From the NCBI GenBank assembly GCA_050116035.1, contig JASFPJ010000006.1, positions 1-25,567 of the forward strand: a stretch of DNA of 25,567 bases. Direction: 5' to 3'. The notes below the pieces were generated by a model. The model worked only from the letters and a program-made list of their open reading frames with translations, had not been told where the DNA came from and did not search any database. The stretch is from SOIA01 sp050116035. Lineage in GTDB: Bacteria > Acidobacteriota > Aminicenantia > Aminicenantales > Aminicenantaceae. The position numbers and the translations under genes are program-made. This document shows, in pieces, positions 8,179 to 15,933 of this stretch (its first letter is position 1; the number at the start of each line of letters is the position of its first letter).

Positions 8179-8469
8179 ATGGCTTATGCTGGAGGAGCCA
8201 CAGGGGCTGCCGTTGCGGCGGCGGCGATTGCTCAGGCCGTTAGAGCTTCCGGTGCGATTGTGCGCGTGGAGGCGAATGATTTTATGATAATCCTCTCGAA
8301 AGCCGATAAACCTGTTGTGGTTTGTGCGATAAGCGGCTTCCGGAAAAAGAGGCATGAGTATTTAACCGGGTATAAAGGGCTTGTTTTTTACACTAAATCA
8401 AATGTTCCTCTACAGCTCCCTTCCGAGGCAGAACTCATCGTGGCTAAAAAGATTTGGATCCCGGGTTAA
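8179..8469 (+). CDS. Small conserved-looking protein of unknown function, first gene of the operon
   Basis: This is a 96-residue protein of unassigned function. Residues 1-25 are Gly/Ala-rich and could form one hydrophobic helix (GGATGAAVAAAAIAQAV). Residues 26-96 look like a compact alpha/beta domain: IVRVEANDFMIIL, KPVVVCAISG, YLTGYKGLVFYTKS and a terminal AKKIWIPG. The start is clear, with a near-perfect AGGAGGTGA (8164-8172) ahead of the ATG. Its stop lies less than 20 bp before the preferred start of the next gene, so the two are probably translationally coupled. I recall similar short proteins in other uncultured bacteria but cannot name a family. A membrane-anchored regulatory or accessory role is conjecture. 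Confidence 0.8.
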   Translation: MAYAGGATGAAVAAAAIAQAVRASGAIVRVEANDFMIILSKADKPVVVCAISGFRKKRHEYLTGYKGLVFYTKSNVPLQLPSEAELIVAKKIWIPG

Positions 8470-8486
8470 GATTTCTGTATTTATCC

Positions 8487-10508
8487 ATGATAGATGTTCA
8501 GGAGCATTTTTACAACGATGACCCGACCAAAGGTCATCCTGATGTCCGGACAAGACTAAGGGACGTTTCCTATTTTTTCCTTGGTAACGGCTTCATCCAG
8601 GCTGTTGTTCAGGTGGCCCCAGCCGGAGAGGGGACTCCTGTCGGCCTGCTGGTTATGGACCCGGAGCGTTTTGGAAAGAAAAGAGACGCTCTGACAATGG
8701 ATCCCCATTCCGGACTCGAGAACACGATGATCCGTGTAAGGTCTGAGTCGTGTGAGCATATTCCTAAGGGAGAATCTTTACAAGCTGGTTGGATATCCGA
8801 GTATCCAACGCCTGCTGTCTGTGTGCAGTGGGAAAGCCGGGATTTCCACGTGAGCGAAATTTTTTATTGTCCGGATGTGTTCCAACCTGTGCTCGTCTGC
8901 GAAGTTCGAATGAAAAATTTACTGAAGAGCGAAGTTCAAGCTCTGATCCGGGCAGGAATCCTCGATAAGGTCACAGAGAAGGCTCTCTCGTTTGGGCCCG
9001 AAGAAGAACTTGCGGTTTTTCTCCGCTACACGCTTAACCGTTCGAACCAAGTTGTCACAGTCGATTTAGCTGATAGGTCTGGACCGAGCGAGGAAGCGCT
9101 CCAGTTCTGGGAGAAAGTCACCTCTGTATCTTTTGGGCTGCCCCTCCTGGATCATTATTTCAATGCCTGTCGGACCCAGCTGCCTGCAGTTATCTCAAAT
9201 TCAGGAAAGGTTGACGGCAGCATCTGGCAATACAACCGGGAGTGGGTTCGGGATCAGGCTATGATGACAATCGGATTGACTCTATCGGGACACCATGAGA
9301 TAGCCTGCCGGATGCTTAACCGTTTATTGGAAGAGTTTGTCACAGATGAAGGGGACACAATCGATTCCAGCGAAAAAAGGGATCCTGATGAAGTTGAATT
9401 GGACCAGAATGGCGTGCTTCTTTATGCGTTAAAGAACTATGTCCTGTGGTCCGGTGATCATGATATTGTGGCTCAACACTGGGATAAGATCGTTTCCACG
9501 GCTGAATTTCCTCTAAAGGATATTTTTCGACATCAGCCTTCGGGCCTGCTCGCCAATCAGAGAGAATACTGGGAGCGTCACAGAGCCCATGGTGTGGAGA
9601 AAGGCCTGGAACTGACTCATCAGCTGTGGACATCAATAGGGCTTCGCTCTGCAGCAGAGCTGGCTCGCCTGGTCTCTAATGAGGCCGCAGCGAAGCTTTG
9701 GGAAACGAGATCTGAATGGATAAAACAATCGATGCTGGACCCTGAGCAATACGGTCTGGTTGACGAGCGCGGATTCATCAAGCGCCGAAAAGTCGATGGC
9801 ACTGTTCAAGAGACTCTGGACCCTTTGCCCGATGCCGGCCTCCCAGAGGAGGCTCCTTTGGCTTCCGGTGACGCCCACTTTCTCAATCCCGATGCATCCA
9901 CTTCTTTACCGATTGCCTTTGGGTTTATTTCTCCGGATTCTCCACTGGCTTCTTCAACGATGGCGAATCTTGAAACACTCTGGAACCAGTCCTGGGAAGA
10001 CGGAGGATACGGCCGTTATCATGCCAGCTCTGAGCCTGACTCGCCTGGCCCATGGCCTTTTCCATCGCTGTTCATCGCCCGTGCTTACATGGAGACTGGA
10101 GACCTGGAGAAAGTGTGGCGGGTTCTCAAATGGATGGACACTCTCTCCGGAGCCACGGCTGGCTCCTGGTTTGAATTCTACGGCCCCCGGCAGTCCCCTC
10201 CCTTTCCTCAAGTTGGGATAACGCCCTGGACGTGGGCAGAGATGCTTATCTTGCTCTGCCACCATGTAATCGGTATCCAGCCTGAGATGAATCATCTCAG
10301 AATAAAGCCAAGGCTCCTTCCGGGCATAAAAAGAATCAGGGCTTTATTTCCTCTCAGAAACGGAAGGATTAACCTTGATATACAGAGGGCTTCAAAAGGA
10401 AAGCCGCAGGGTTTTCGCTCGAACGGAGCCATTATCCAATCCTCAGATGAAGAAGCCCTCATTTTCTACTCAAAAAAGGACCTCTGGGTGGAAGCTTCTC
10501 TGCCTTAA
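8487..10508 (+). CDS. Six-hairpin (alpha/alpha)6-barrel glycoside hydrolase-like protein
   Basis: This protein of about 673 residues has an N-terminal beta-sandwich-like region (roughly 1-225) and a helical barrel resembling the GH15/GH63/GH78 superfamily. Supporting signs are IWQYNREWVRDQAMM (Arg251-Glu252-Trp253), the following ETIDSS-like strand (DEGDTIDSS), a helix-rich centre, GSWFEFYGP, and WAEMLILL near the end. A short C-terminal strand region (HLRIKPRLLPGIKRIR) is also typical. The longest frame opens with TTG at 8454, overlapping the upstream gene. ATG 8487 is a better start because it begins at MIDVQEHFYNDD and avoids most of the overlap. Catalytic acids cannot be assigned safely. 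The neighbouring GH38 implies a role in glycan breakdown. No signal peptide is seen, so it is probably cytoplasmic. Confidence 0.75.
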   Translation: MIDVQEHFYNDDPTKGHPDVRTRLRDVSYFFLGNGFIQAVVQVAPAGEGTPVGLLVMDPERFGKKRDALTMDPHSGLENTMIRVRSESCEHIPKGESLQAGWISEYPTPAVCVQWESRDFHVSEIFYCPDVFQPVLVCEVRMKNLLKSEVQALIRAGILDKVTEKALSFGPEEELAVFLRYTLNRSNQVVTVDLADRSGPSEEALQFWEKVTSVSFGLPLLDHYFNACRTQLPAVISNSGKVDGSIWQYNREWVRDQAMMTIGLTLSGHHEIACRMLNRLLEEFVTDEGDTIDSSEKRDPDEVELDQNGVLLYALKNYVLWSGDHDIVAQHWDKIVSTAEFPLKDIFRHQPSGLLANQREYWERHRAHGVEKGLELTHQLWTSIGLRSAAELARLVSNEAAAKLWETRSEWIKQSMLDPEQYGLVDERGFIKRRKVDGTVQETLDPLPDAGLPEEAPLASGDAHFLNPDASTSLPIAFGFISPDSPLASSTMANLETLWNQSWEDGGYGRYHASSEPDSPGPWPFPSLFIARAYMETGDLEKVWRVLKWMDTLSGATAGSWFEFYGPRQSPPFPQVGITPWTWAEMLILLCHHVIGIQPEMNHLRIKPRLLPGIKRIRALFPLRNGRINLDIQRASKGKPQGFRSNGAIIQSSDEEALIFYSKKDLWVEASLP

Positions 10509-10532
10509 CGATTTCTTAGAGTGGAGGACTGA

Positions 10533-13028
10533 ATGAAATCCAAGACTTTGCATCTCATCTGTAATGCCCATCTTGACCCTGTCTGGTTGTGGGAGTGGGA
10601 AGAGGGCGCCGGAGAAACTCTCTCGACTTTTCGGACCGCCGCTCAGCTTTCTGAGGAATTCGATGAATTCGTGTTCAACCATAATGAAGCTGTCCTGTAT
10701 AAATGGGTCGAGATGTTTGAGCCGGAGCTCTTTTCCCGGATCCAGCAGTTGGTGAAAAAGCAAAAATGGCATATTCTGGGCGGCTGGTATCTTCAGCCCG
10801 ATTGCAACATGCCCAGCGGTGAATCTTTTGTCCGGCAGATTCTTATGGGTAAATCTTACTTTAAAGAGAAATTTGGCGTGGAACCCAGGACTGCCATGAA
10901 CTTTGACCCGTTCGGGCACACCAGGGGTCTCGTGCAGATATTGAAAAAATCGGGGTACTCGTCTTACCTCTTCTGCCGGCCTGATGCCAAGCATATCACA
11001 CTCCCTGCCGATGATTTCATCTGGGTCGGGTACGATGGATCGGAGATCCTCGCTCACCGCGCACGGTACCACTACAATTCAGAAAGAGGAAAGGCCCGGC
11101 AGCGGGTGGAACAATGGATAAAGGAGAATAAAGAACAGAACCAAGGAATGCTGCTCTGGGGGATCGGGGATCACGGTGGCGGAGCCTCCCGCGAGGACCT
11201 TGAACAGCTTCGCAAACTCTGCGAAGGAAAATCTGGATGGGATGTGCGTCACGGAATTCCAGAAGATTATTTCGAAATTCTAAGCCGGAAAACGGAGGAA
11301 CTGCCCCGCCACTCTCAAGACCTCAATCCCTGGGCAGTGGGCTGCTATACCACCATGGCGCTCATCAAACAAAAGCACCGTCTCCTCGAAAACACCTATT
11401 ATTTAACCGAAAAAATGGTGAGTCATGCTTCATTACAAGGTTTGATGGATTATCCCAGGGACGAGCTTCACCAATCGCTTGAAGATCTTTTGTTCTGTGA
11501 ATTCCATGATATCCTTCCTGGCTCTTCCATTGTCGAGGTTGAGGCCTATGCTATCCAGAGGATGGACCATGCGCTGGAAATCCTGTCCCGTCTCAAAGCC
11601 CGGGCATTCTTTACTCTGGCGAAAGGGGAAAAGAGAGCCGAAGAAGGAGAGTTTCCGATTTTTGTCTACAATCCCCATCCTTATCCAGTGAATGAGATGA
11701 TTTCCTGTGAATTCCAGCCACAGGAGCCAAATTTTAACCCGAAGGTCTTCTGGCTCCCTGAGATTAGAGACAGCAATGGAAAAGCTGTTCTCCATCAGCT
11801 CGAGAAAGAGAGCAGCAATATATCCGTGGACCAGAGGAAAAGAGTCGTCTTCCAGGCCGAACTCAAGCCGGCACAGATGAATCGCTTCTCCTGCTTCTTG
11901 AAAGAGGTCAAGCCGATTCCAATAAGAGATAAGAGGAAAGAGACGCCACTGGCTTTCAAATCAGATAAAACCGAGCTGACCATTAATCCCAAAACAGGTT
12001 GGATAGATAAATATCGCGTCGACGGAGTAGACTTTCTTAAGACTGATTCTTTCCGCTGCCTTGTCATCAAAGATTATCCAGATCCCTGGGGAATGAAGGT
12101 CCGTTCGTTCCGGAATGTTCTGGGAAGTTTTAATCTCATGACAAAGAAGGAAGCGGTCCGGTTTGCCGGTGTGTCAGAATCCGAGCTTGACCCTATCCGG
12201 ATTATCGAGGATGGTCCTGTGAGGACTGTCGTCGAGGCACTCTTTGAATACAATCATTCATCAATCTGTCTGAGATATATGATTCCAAAAAAAAGCAGTG
12301 AGTTTGGAGTGGAGGTCCGGGTGCTCTGGGCAGAGAAAGACCGTATGCTCAAACTCTCTGTGCCGACCTCATTCAAGAAAGGGGACTGCAGAGGACAGGT
12401 GGCCTACGGTTTCGAGGAATTCACCAGAGAAGAGGAAGAGCTGGTTGCCCAGAAATGGGTCGGAGTTGTCTCTTCGGATAAAAATTATGCTCTGACGGTA
12501 ATCAACAATGGCACGTACGGCTTTGACTTTTCGAACGGTGAACTTCGTCATTCCCTACTGCGCTCTGCAGCTTATGCGGCCCACCCTGTGGACGGAAAGA
12601 GGCCGATTGTTCCCCCAGACCGGTTCGAGCCGCGGATAGACCAGGGCGAGAGGGTATTCCGTTTCTGGATCAAAGGGGGAGAGACTCAAGAACGGCTCTC
12701 TCAGGTAGACCGTGAGGCTCTTATCAAGAATGAGAGCCCGATGGCACTTTCCTGGTTTCCTCCAGAAAAGCGGGAGAAAACTCTGCCTTCAGTATCAGTG
12801 AGTGGGGATGCTGTCCAGGTCACTTCTGTCAAGATGGCGGAAGAAAATAAATGGCTCCTCATACGCTTGTTCGAGCCCACGGGTGAAGAGCGAAAAACCG
12901 GTGTATCGGTTCCCTGTTTACACCTTTCTTTTGAGGTAAAGCTTCAAGGCTTTGAGATCAAGACCATGGCCGTGGACCTTGATTCAAAAGAAATATTTGA
13001 GGTGGATCTAATGGAGAAAAGACTGTGA
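10533..13028 (+). CDS. Alpha-mannosidase, glycoside hydrolase family 38
   Basis: This 831-residue enzyme should release alpha-linked mannose by a zinc-dependent retaining mechanism. GH38 hallmarks are in place: zinc ligands His13 and Asp15 in NAHLDPVWLWEW, the nucleophile Asp125 in NFDPFGH, and Asp213-His214 in GIGDHGGG. After the (beta/alpha)7 catalytic domain and a three-helix region (about residues 265-360) come beta-sandwich domains with the usual TELTINPKTGWIDKY segment. The length fits bacterial GH38 proteins. There is no signal peptide, so it probably acts on imported oligosaccharides. The ATG has GGAGG five bases upstream and lies 25 bp after the previous gene, which supports one operon. 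Confidence 0.92.
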   Translation: MKSKTLHLICNAHLDPVWLWEWEEGAGETLSTFRTAAQLSEEFDEFVFNHNEAVLYKWVEMFEPELFSRIQQLVKKQKWHILGGWYLQPDCNMPSGESFVRQILMGKSYFKEKFGVEPRTAMNFDPFGHTRGLVQILKKSGYSSYLFCRPDAKHITLPADDFIWVGYDGSEILAHRARYHYNSERGKARQRVEQWIKENKEQNQGMLLWGIGDHGGGASREDLEQLRKLCEGKSGWDVRHGIPEDYFEILSRKTEELPRHSQDLNPWAVGCYTTMALIKQKHRLLENTYYLTEKMVSHASLQGLMDYPRDELHQSLEDLLFCEFHDILPGSSIVEVEAYAIQRMDHALEILSRLKARAFFTLAKGEKRAEEGEFPIFVYNPHPYPVNEMISCEFQPQEPNFNPKVFWLPEIRDSNGKAVLHQLEKESSNISVDQRKRVVFQAELKPAQMNRFSCFLKEVKPIPIRDKRKETPLAFKSDKTELTINPKTGWIDKYRVDGVDFLKTDSFRCLVIKDYPDPWGMKVRSFRNVLGSFNLMTKKEAVRFAGVSESELDPIRIIEDGPVRTVVEALFEYNHSSICLRYMIPKKSSEFGVEVRVLWAEKDRMLKLSVPTSFKKGDCRGQVAYGFEEFTREEEELVAQKWVGVVSSDKNYALTVINNGTYGFDFSNGELRHSLLRSAAYAAHPVDGKRPIVPPDRFEPRIDQGERVFRFWIKGGETQERLSQVDREALIKNESPMALSWFPPEKREKTLPSVSVSGDAVQVTSVKMAEENKWLLIRLFEPTGEERKTGVSVPCLHLSFEVKLQGFEIKTMAVDLDSKEIFEVDLMEKRL

Positions 13029-13105
13029 CTGGATTCCCATGATATAATCGAAGGGATGATGGCCATTTAAGATAGAATTGGAAGAAACAGGAAACACTCA
13101 AAAAA

Positions 13106-14374
13106 ATGAAAAGGAATAACGAAGGGCCAAAAACTCCACCGGTCTCTGTTGTCATGGTTGGAATCGGCGGGATGGGGCTTCATTACCTTATAACTCTGCT
13201 CGAGGAGTTTTCTCCCGGAGAGATTGAGCTTCGCGCGGCTGTGGACCCTTTCCCGGAGAGGTCTGAACGCTACGCTGAACTCAAAGAAAAGGGGATTCCT
13301 GTGTTTGACTCCCTCAGTGAATTTTACGGGAGCGGACAGACCGCAGAACTGGCTGTGATTTCGTCTCCGACTCAACACCATGTACTCCAGAGTTGTGAGG
13401 CGCTCCGTCACGGCAGCCATGTGTTGTGCGAGAAGCCCATCGGAGCCACGATCCAGGACGCGGACCAGTTGATCCAGGTCAAGAATGAGTCAAGCCATTG
13501 GGTCATGATCGGCTACCAATGGTCCTATTCCAAGGCGATTCAATGCCTGAAACGCGATATTCTCAAGGGACTGTTCGGCAGGCCGGTTCGGCTGAAATCC
13601 CTGTGTTTCTGGCCTAGGGCAAAGGATTATTATGGAAGAAGCTCCTGGCTGGGGAGAAAAAAAGATGAAGAGGGCCGTTGGATACTGGACAGCCCAGCTA
13701 ACAACGCTATGGCTCATTTTCTGCACAACCTGTTCTACGTGTTGGGCGACCATGCGGATACGAGCGCTCGACCCACCGCGGTCACAGCCGAGCTCTACAG
13801 AGCCTATCCTATCCAGAATTTCGACACCGTCGCCTGTCGTGCATTCACACAGGAAGGAACAGAGCTCCTTTTCTATGCGTCCCACGTGACACGTCCCGAC
13901 CAGGGACCCATATTTTCCTTCGAGTTCGAGCAGGCCACGATCACATACGGAGAAGTTACTGAGGAGATCATCGCCATCGACCGCAAGAAGAAAGAAAAAC
14001 ATTATGGCTCCCCTGAAGCCGCCCATCATTTCTTGAAGCTGTTTGATGCAGTGGCGTGTGTTCGGGAGCCCAAGCCCGTCGTTTGCGGCCCGGAAGCGGC
14101 TCGCTCCCAGACTTTGTGTGTGAATGGTATCCAGGAGTCCTTCCTAGAAATTGTGGAGTTTCTGGAATCAAGTGTTCACAAGGAAGAAAGTGAAGGAAGA
14201 TGGTGGGTTGAAGGGCTGGCCGAGGGATTTCATGACTGCTACACGAAGGGAATCCTGCCCAGTGAAGGGAATATTCCCTGGGCCCGCGCCGGAATACCAG
14301 TGGATGTTCGGGATTATCAATATTTCCCGGGTGGAACTTCCCCGGCTGACCCAGCGGATAAGCAAGAGGAATGA
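13106..14374 (+). CDS. Gfo/Idh/MocA-family NAD(P)-dependent oxidoreductase
   Basis: This 422-residue protein carries an N-terminal Rossmann fold (VVMVGIGGMG at 15-24, Asp47 at the end of strand 2) and the family's conserved EKP (109-111, in VLCEKPIG), followed by a C-terminal alpha/beta sheet domain. Members oxidise or reduce sugars and their derivatives (inositol, glucose, N-acetyl sugars). Within a glycosidase operon it would handle a released monosaccharide. The ribosome site is weak. A TATAAT at 13043-13048 in the 77-bp gap lacks a good -35. Its stop overlaps an ATG (ATGA at 14371) of the next gene. The substrate is not predictable by eye. Confidence 0.88.
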   Translation: MKRNNEGPKTPPVSVVMVGIGGMGLHYLITLLEEFSPGEIELRAAVDPFPERSERYAELKEKGIPVFDSLSEFYGSGQTAELAVISSPTQHHVLQSCEALRHGSHVLCEKPIGATIQDADQLIQVKNESSHWVMIGYQWSYSKAIQCLKRDILKGLFGRPVRLKSLCFWPRAKDYYGRSSWLGRKKDEEGRWILDSPANNAMAHFLHNLFYVLGDHADTSARPTAVTAELYRAYPIQNFDTVACRAFTQEGTELLFYASHVTRPDQGPIFSFEFEQATITYGEVTEEIIAIDRKKKEKHYGSPEAAHHFLKLFDAVACVREPKPVVCGPEAARSQTLCVNGIQESFLEIVEFLESSVHKEESEGRWWVEGLAEGFHDCYTKGILPSEGNIPWARAGIPVDVRDYQYFPGGTSPADPADKQEE

Positions 14375-14379
14375 TATCC

Positions 14380-15393
14380 ATGGATTCGCGCGAGCTTGTC
14401 CGCAGAACACTCGCCTTTGAATCTCCAGAGCGCATTCCCCGCCAGTGCTGGATTTTGCCCTGGGCGGAGGAAAAATACCCGGCAGTCATCAGGAGGCTTC
14501 ACAAAGAATATCCGGACGATATTGTTAATGCCCCAACAATCTATAAAAAGACTTTGGGGATTAAAGGGGACCGGTACAGCCCTGGGATTTATGTGGATGA
14601 ATGGGGATGCATTTTTGACAACCTCCAGAGCGGCACGATCGGAATTGTTCGTGAACCTCTCATTAAGGACTGGAAGGACCTGGATGATTTCAAAACGCCA
14701 GATGCGGTCCTCAGCCTTGACAAGGAGGAAGTGAATGCTTTTTGTCAAAGCACGGATAAGTTTGTGCTTTCTGGAACGGTTGTTCGACCTTTTGAACGGC
14801 TGCAGTTCATCCGGACTATGGAGCAAGCACTCATCGATTTAATTGAACAGCCTTCTGAACTCTTCGAGCTTTTAAACCGAATTCACGGACATTACTGCAG
14901 GGAAGTTGAAGCCTGGGCCCGCACAGATGTGGATGGTGTGGCCCTGATGGATGATTGGGGGACACAGCGAGCGATGATCACCTCTCCAGAGATTTTCAGG
15001 CAGATTTTCAGGTCCATGTACCGGGATTATGCGGAAATTGCCCGACAGCGCGGGAAATATGTCTTTATGCATTCGGATGGGTACATCACTGATATCATTC
15101 CCGATTTGGTTGAAGTCGGAATCGATGCCCTGAACAGCCAAGTCTTCTGCATGGGAGTCAAGGAGTTGGGTGAGCGGTTTCGTGGGCAGATCACTTTCTG
15201 GGGAGAGATTGACCGTCAGCAGCTTCTTCCCCAAGGATCGCGAAAGGAAATTGAACAAGCTGTCCATGAAACATGGGCTCATTTGTATGCGGATGGGGGA
15301 GTCATTGCCCAGTGCGAATTTGGCCTTGAAGCCAAACCAGAAAATGTGTTGGCAGTATTCGAAGCCTGGAACTCCATCAGTCAGACAAAATAG
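14380..15393 (+). CDS. Uroporphyrinogen decarboxylase / MtaA-CmuA-like family protein
   Basis: This 338-residue protein has the URO-D (PF01208) TIM-barrel pattern: N-terminal RELVRRTLAFESPERIPR, central DVDGVALMDDWGTQ, YVFMHSDGYITDIIPD (His231) and GVIAQCEFGLEAKPENV (Cys312). Within the family, heme-pathway HemE decarboxylates uroporphyrinogen, while MtaA/CmuA/MtbA-type members move methyl groups from corrinoid proteins. The present protein has H-S-D where MtaA-type enzymes have H-x-C, and it sits in a sugar operon, so neither activity can be assumed. ATG 14371 overlaps the previous stop, but ATG 14380 has better spacing (9 nt) from the ribosome site at 14366-14370. It is co-translated or coupled with the Gfo/Idh gene. 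Confidence 0.82.
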   Translation: MDSRELVRRTLAFESPERIPRQCWILPWAEEKYPAVIRRLHKEYPDDIVNAPTIYKKTLGIKGDRYSPGIYVDEWGCIFDNLQSGTIGIVREPLIKDWKDLDDFKTPDAVLSLDKEEVNAFCQSTDKFVLSGTVVRPFERLQFIRTMEQALIDLIEQPSELFELLNRIHGHYCREVEAWARTDVDGVALMDDWGTQRAMITSPEIFRQIFRSMYRDYAEIARQRGKYVFMHSDGYITDIIPDLVEVGIDALNSQVFCMGVKELGERFRGQITFWGEIDRQQLLPQGSRKEIEQAVHETWAHLYADGGVIAQCEFGLEAKPENVLAVFEAWNSISQTK

Positions 15394-15525
15394 GCCGAGT
15401 TTTATTGGGAAATTCTTTGTTTTGATTTCATCATGCGCAGATACTACATTTCTCTGATGCTTCTTTCTAGATGATCCGTATAATGTATGACAGGCACTAT
15501 CTTAAGTATATGGGAATAAAATAGT

Positions 15526-15555
15526 TTGACATGTTTATTATATTGAGTATATAAA
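15526..15555 (+). promoter_or_regulatory. Strong sigma70-type promoter for the peptide/radical SAM pair
   Basis: TTGACA (15526-15531) is followed after 16 bp by TATATA (15548-15553), or after 18 bp by TATAAA (15550-15555). Transcription would begin near 15561, giving a short leader of about 24 nt that contains AAGGAGGG (15573-15580) four bases before the ATG. This separates the pair from the sugar operon that ends at 15393. I see no terminator in the gap. Confidence 0.7.
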
Positions 15556-15584
15556 GAGCACATCTTTTCAAAAAGGAGGGAATC

Positions 15585-15896
15585 ATGGAAAATAACGAAG
15601 AAAGAATCCCGAACGTGAATGTTTTGTTGAGGAAAGTACTGGATTTAATAGTTGCGGTAGAGCCTATTGTGGAAAAATCGGGAGATGAAGCGTTAAAAGA
15701 GAAGTTTGAGATAGGTGATAGATGCTTGAATGTCCTGTTAAGCCTGTTTTACGAATCGGAATGTGTTCCAAGATGCGGTGGTCGATATCCCCGAATATCC
15801 ATTCCTCGATGCACTCGGGTGTATCCCGCGATACCGGATGGTGAGGGTTGTGATTGGACTCATCCAAGAATACCTTTGCCAGAGGAAAAAAAATAG
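15585..15896 (+). CDS. Candidate RiPP precursor peptide (Cys- and Pro-Arg-rich C-terminus)
   Basis: This 103-residue peptide has two parts. Residues 1-58 are acidic and helix-prone (VLLRKVLDLIVAVEPIVEKS, then a second helix to LLSLFYESE), as expected for a leader. Residues 60-103 have four cysteines (60, 64, 76, 89; a fifth, Cys47, is in the leader part) and four x-Pro-Arg steps (VPRC at 61-64, YPRI at 68-71, IPRC at 73-76, HPRI at 93-96), plus VYPAIP and W91. Gly65-Gly66 after Cys64 could be a leader-cleavage site. The ribosome site is strong and the radical SAM gene follows 37 bp later, so the pair probably forms one transcript. It resembles no named precursor class that I recall. It could instead be an ordinary small metal-binding protein. 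Confidence 0.7.
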   Translation: MENNEERIPNVNVLLRKVLDLIVAVEPIVEKSGDEALKEKFEIGDRCLNVLLSLFYESECVPRCGGRYPRISIPRCTRVYPAIPDGEGCDWTHPRIPLPEEKK

Positions 15897-15933
15897 TTAA
15901 ACCGTCGGAATAAGAAATTCGAAATCAAGAGCT

